From Alphaproteobacteria bacterium (GTDB lineage Bacteria > Pseudomonadota > Alphaproteobacteria > Sphingomonadales > Sphingomonadaceae), in NCBI GenBank assembly GCA_020249025.1, contig JADCGM010000220.1, forward strand, positions 1 to 8,433: 8,433 bases of DNA. Direction: 5' to 3'. The translations under genes and the position numbers were made by a program. Every line of letters begins with the position of its first letter. The stretch's first letter is position 1. This document shows, piece after piece, positions 6,783 to 8,433 of the stretch. The notes beneath the pieces are model-generated. The model was not told the origin of the DNA, did no database searches, and saw only the letters and a program-made list of their open reading frames with translations.

Positions 6783-7064
6783 TCACTTGCGGACGAAGGT
6801 CACACGCTCAGCGTCAAGGTCAACACCGCTCGTCATCCAGCCGGCGGTCATCCACGCCATGCTCTGGCTGTGTCCTGCCGCTTTGCCGTTCGCCCACCAC
6901 GGCCTGTACAAGCGAGCGCTATCGGGCAGGCGAAACCCCAGGATGCTTTCCACAACGGCAAAGCTGGTTGTCCACTCCGATAGAGTGAGCTTCCCGAGAT
7001 ACTCGTGCAGTTTGCGATACTTGCCCCGGCGGGCAGCCGCCAGCATCAACTCTTGCCTCGACAT
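6783..7064 (-). CDS. Small DUF7662-like protein of unknown function
   Basis: A 93-residue soluble protein from the ATG at 7064. The order KYRKLHEYLGKL, then SFAVVESILGFRLPDSARLY, WWANG, HSQSMAWMTAGW and VDLDAERVTFVRK matches my memory of the small widespread domain now called DUF7662; its biochemical role is not established. The conserved Trp, His and Arg positions suggest a compact fold, possibly nucleic-acid or ligand binding, but that is a guess. ATG 7064 has GGGA seven bases upstream; TTG 7088 would add eight residues, and ATG 7046 (GAGG nine bases upstream) would give 87 residues. A near-consensus promoter lies just upstream. GC is about 61%, clearly below the neighbours, and the gene uses AGG, CTA, ACA and GGA codons that flanking genes avoid, suggesting acquisition by transfer. 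It lies between two leftward metabolic genes with no visible link to them. Confidence 0.72.
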   Translation of the reverse strand: MSRQELMLAAARRGKYRKLHEYLGKLTLSEWTTSFAVVESILGFRLPDSARLYRPWWANGKAAGHSQSMAWMTAGWMTSGVDLDAERVTFVRK

Positions 7065-7097
7065 CGTCTGTTCCCAGGCTGCGATCAATTCATTTAG

Positions 7098-7126
7098 TTA
7101 GTACCTACCTTCATACCATATGTCAA
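7098..7126 (-). promoter_or_regulatory. Sigma-70-type promoter for the DUF7662-like gene
   Basis: On the minus strand a perfect -35 TTGACA (7126-7121) is followed by a 17-base spacer and -10 TACTAA (7103-7098), which keeps T1, A2 and A5 of the consensus. Transcription would begin near 7091, giving about a 27-base leader before ATG 7064. The surrounding 60 bases (7081-7140) are only 40% G+C, strikingly AT-rich here. It could also drive the MpaB-like gene downstream, since no T-rich terminator separates the two. Confidence 0.6.
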
Positions 7127-7169
7127 GTTGCAGATGCCTCTGATCGCAATGGCCATGAACTGCGCTTGT

Positions 7170-8433
7170 CTACCCCCGACCCCAGCCGATGCGGTCGCGC
7201 AGGATCTCCCGCGCGGCGTTGTGGCCGGGCGCGCCGGTGACGCCGCCGCCGGGGTGGGTGCCCGAGCCGCACATGTAGAGGCCCTTGATCGGGCCGCGGT
7301 AGTCGGCATGGCCGAGAAGCGGGCGCGCGCCGTAGAGCTGGTCGAGGCTCATGCGGCCGTGGAAGATGTCGCCGCCGATCAGGCCGAACTTGCGTTCGAG
7401 ATCGAGCGGGCTGTGGATCTGGCGCGCGATCACCGCCGACTTGAAGTTGGGGGCATGGGCTGTGACGGTGTCGATGATGTGGTCGGCGACCTCCTCGCGG
7501 ACATCGTCCCAGCTCCGCCCGTCGGGAAGCTCGGGCGCGAACTGCTGGCAGAACAGGCTGGCGATGTGCATTCCCGGCGGGGCTAGGCTGTCGTCGACGG
7601 TCGTGGGCAGCTTCATCTCGACGATCGGTTGCTTCGACCAGCCGGTCGCGCGCGCGTCCGTATAGGCGCGGTCCATGTAATCGAGGCTCGGCGCGATGAT
7701 GATGCCCGAGGTGTGGTGCTCGGCCTTGTCCTTGCCGGGCAGCACGCTGAAGTCGGGCAGCTCCGAGAGCGCGACATTCATCCGGAAGGTGCCCGAGCCC
7801 GCCTTGAAGTTGCCGATGCGGCGGCGGAATTCGGGGCTGAGGTCGGACTGGTCGACGAGCTGCCTGTAGAGGAGCAGCGGCCCGACGTTGGCGGCGACGA
7901 TGGGGGCGGCGATCTCCTCGCCGCTCTCCAGCGTGACGCCCGTCACCTTGCCGTTGCTGGTCAGCAGCTTGGCCACCGGCGCATCGAGGCTGATCTCGAC
8001 CCCCGCGAACGTGCAGGCCTTCGCCATTGCCTGGGTGATCGCACCCATGCCGCCGACCGAATGGCCCCACATGCCCTTCTTGCCGTTCACCTCGCCGAAG
8101 ACATGGTGGAGCAGCACATAGGCGGAGCCCGGCGTGTCGGGGCTGGCGTAGTTGCCGACGACGGCATCGAAGCCGAACGCTGCCTTCACCGCATCGGATT
8201 CATACCAGCCGTCGAGAAAGTCGCGCGCCGACTTCACGAACAGGTCGAGCACGTCGCGCTGCGCCTCGATGTCGAGCTTCGTCAGCGGCCAGCCCTGCTG
8301 CGCGGCGGCGAGCAGCGAACGCAGGCCGCCGCCGCTGTTGGGCGGGGTCTGGAGGCTCAGGTCGCGCAGCACGTCGGCGACGCGCTCCAGCGCCTCCTCA
8401 TAGGCCGGGAAGCTGTCCGCGTCCTTCTGCGAG
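7170..8433 (-). CDS. FAD-dependent oxidoreductase, PYROXD2/phytoene desaturase-like (N-terminus outside window)
   Basis: The C-terminal 420 residues of a flavoprotein amine-oxidase-fold enzyme of the COG1233 group (phytoene desaturase relatives, closest in style to human PYROXD2). The frame stays open to the right edge, so the start and the N-terminal GxGxxG nucleotide-binding motif lie beyond the window; relatives are about 530 residues, so roughly 110-130 are missing. Visible landmarks, numbered from the edge: YVLLHHVFGEVNGKKG (105-120), the conserved GGMGAITQAM (127-136), a second strand-turn region ending VAANVGPLLLY (about 185-195), and the C-terminal FAD-contact motif CGSGTHPGGGVTGAPGHNAA (388-407), a strong signature of this subfamily. 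It presumably oxidises C-C or C-N bonds of an unknown substrate. The leftward neighbour is a low-GC small gene beyond an 80-base gap. No terminator with a T run follows its stop. The subfamily is secure, the substrate is not. Confidence 0.9.
   Translation of the reverse strand, partial: SQKDADSFPAYEEALERVADVLRDLSLQTPPNSGGGLRSLLAAAQQGWPLTKLDIEAQRDVLDLFVKSARDFLDGWYESDAVKAAFGFDAVVGNYASPDTPGSAYVLLHHVFGEVNGKKGMWGHSVGGMGAITQAMAKACTFAGVEISLDAPVAKLLTSNGKVTGVTLESGEEIAAPIVAANVGPLLLYRQLVDQSDLSPEFRRRIGNFKAGSGTFRMNVALSELPDFSVLPGKDKAEHHTSGIIIAPSLDYMDRAYTDARATGWSKQPIVEMKLPTTVDDSLAPPGMHIASLFCQQFAPELPDGRSWDDVREEVADHIIDTVTAHAPNFKSAVIARQIHSPLDLERKFGLIGGDIFHGRMSLDQLYGARPLLGHADYRGPIKGLYMCGSGTHPGGGVTGAPGHNAAREILRDRIGWGRG

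Noticed and set aside
6086..6988. Plus-strand open frame of 300 codons over the MpaB-like gene
   Set aside because: Arg/Pro/Ala-rich with no motif, antisense to a recognisable gene.
7086..7088. TTG 7088 as the start of the DUF7662-like gene
   Set aside because: It lies only a few bases from the predicted transcription start with no ribosome-binding site; ATG 7064 has GGGA at a good distance.
7127..7169. Looked for a terminator after the FAD oxidoreductase stop
   Set aside because: Only the short palindrome ATGGCCAT is present, with no stem plus T run.

Overview
The window is high-GC (roughly two thirds G+C), tightly packed chromosomal DNA. It most resembles an alphaproteobacterium of the Sphingomonadales type. 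The evidence is a TonB-dependent receptor with a sphingomonad-style Ton-box region (EEIIVTAQKREENLQDVPIS), a TPR-sulfotransferase beside it, a short alphaproteobacterial DksA/TraR-like zinc-finger protein, and an MpaB-type (DUF2236) protein. This placement is an inference from protein style; no rRNA or other marker gene is present.

Left block, rightward (1-5837): the 3' part of a TPR-sulfotransferase gene (1-1584), a 113-base gap, a complete TonB-dependent outer-membrane receptor (1698-4154), an AdiC-like APC-family amino-acid permease whose apparent GTG start overlaps the receptor's end (4135-5454), and a 104-residue DksA/TraR-like C4 zinc-finger protein (5523-5837). Receptor plus inner-membrane permease suggests a nutrient-import unit for amino acids or peptide-derived compounds, with a cytoplasmic sulfotransferase upstream; the shared function is inferred. 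Two RNA-level signals stand out: a 14-bp GC hairpin followed by TTTT inside the first codons of the permease, and a small hairpin that pairs up the ribosome-binding site of the zinc-finger gene.

Right block, leftward (8433-5834): the C-terminal part of a PYROXD2/phytoene-desaturase-like FAD oxidoreductase (8433-7170, running off the window), a small DUF7662-like gene (7064-6783) with its own near-consensus promoter, and an MpaB/DUF2236 oxygenase-family protein (6745-5834). The two blocks converge and overlap by 4 bases at CTAG (5834-5837). The stretch around 6783-7140 is lower in GC (about 61% in the gene, about 40% in its promoter) and uses codons rare in its neighbours, so it looks like a small acquired insert.

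I see no tRNA, rRNA, CRISPR array, insertion sequence or obvious defence island. Most of the window is ordinary sphingomonad gene content. The items most worth a second look are the terminator-like hairpin inside the permease start, the masked ribosome-binding site before the zinc-finger gene, and the low-GC small gene with its promoter.
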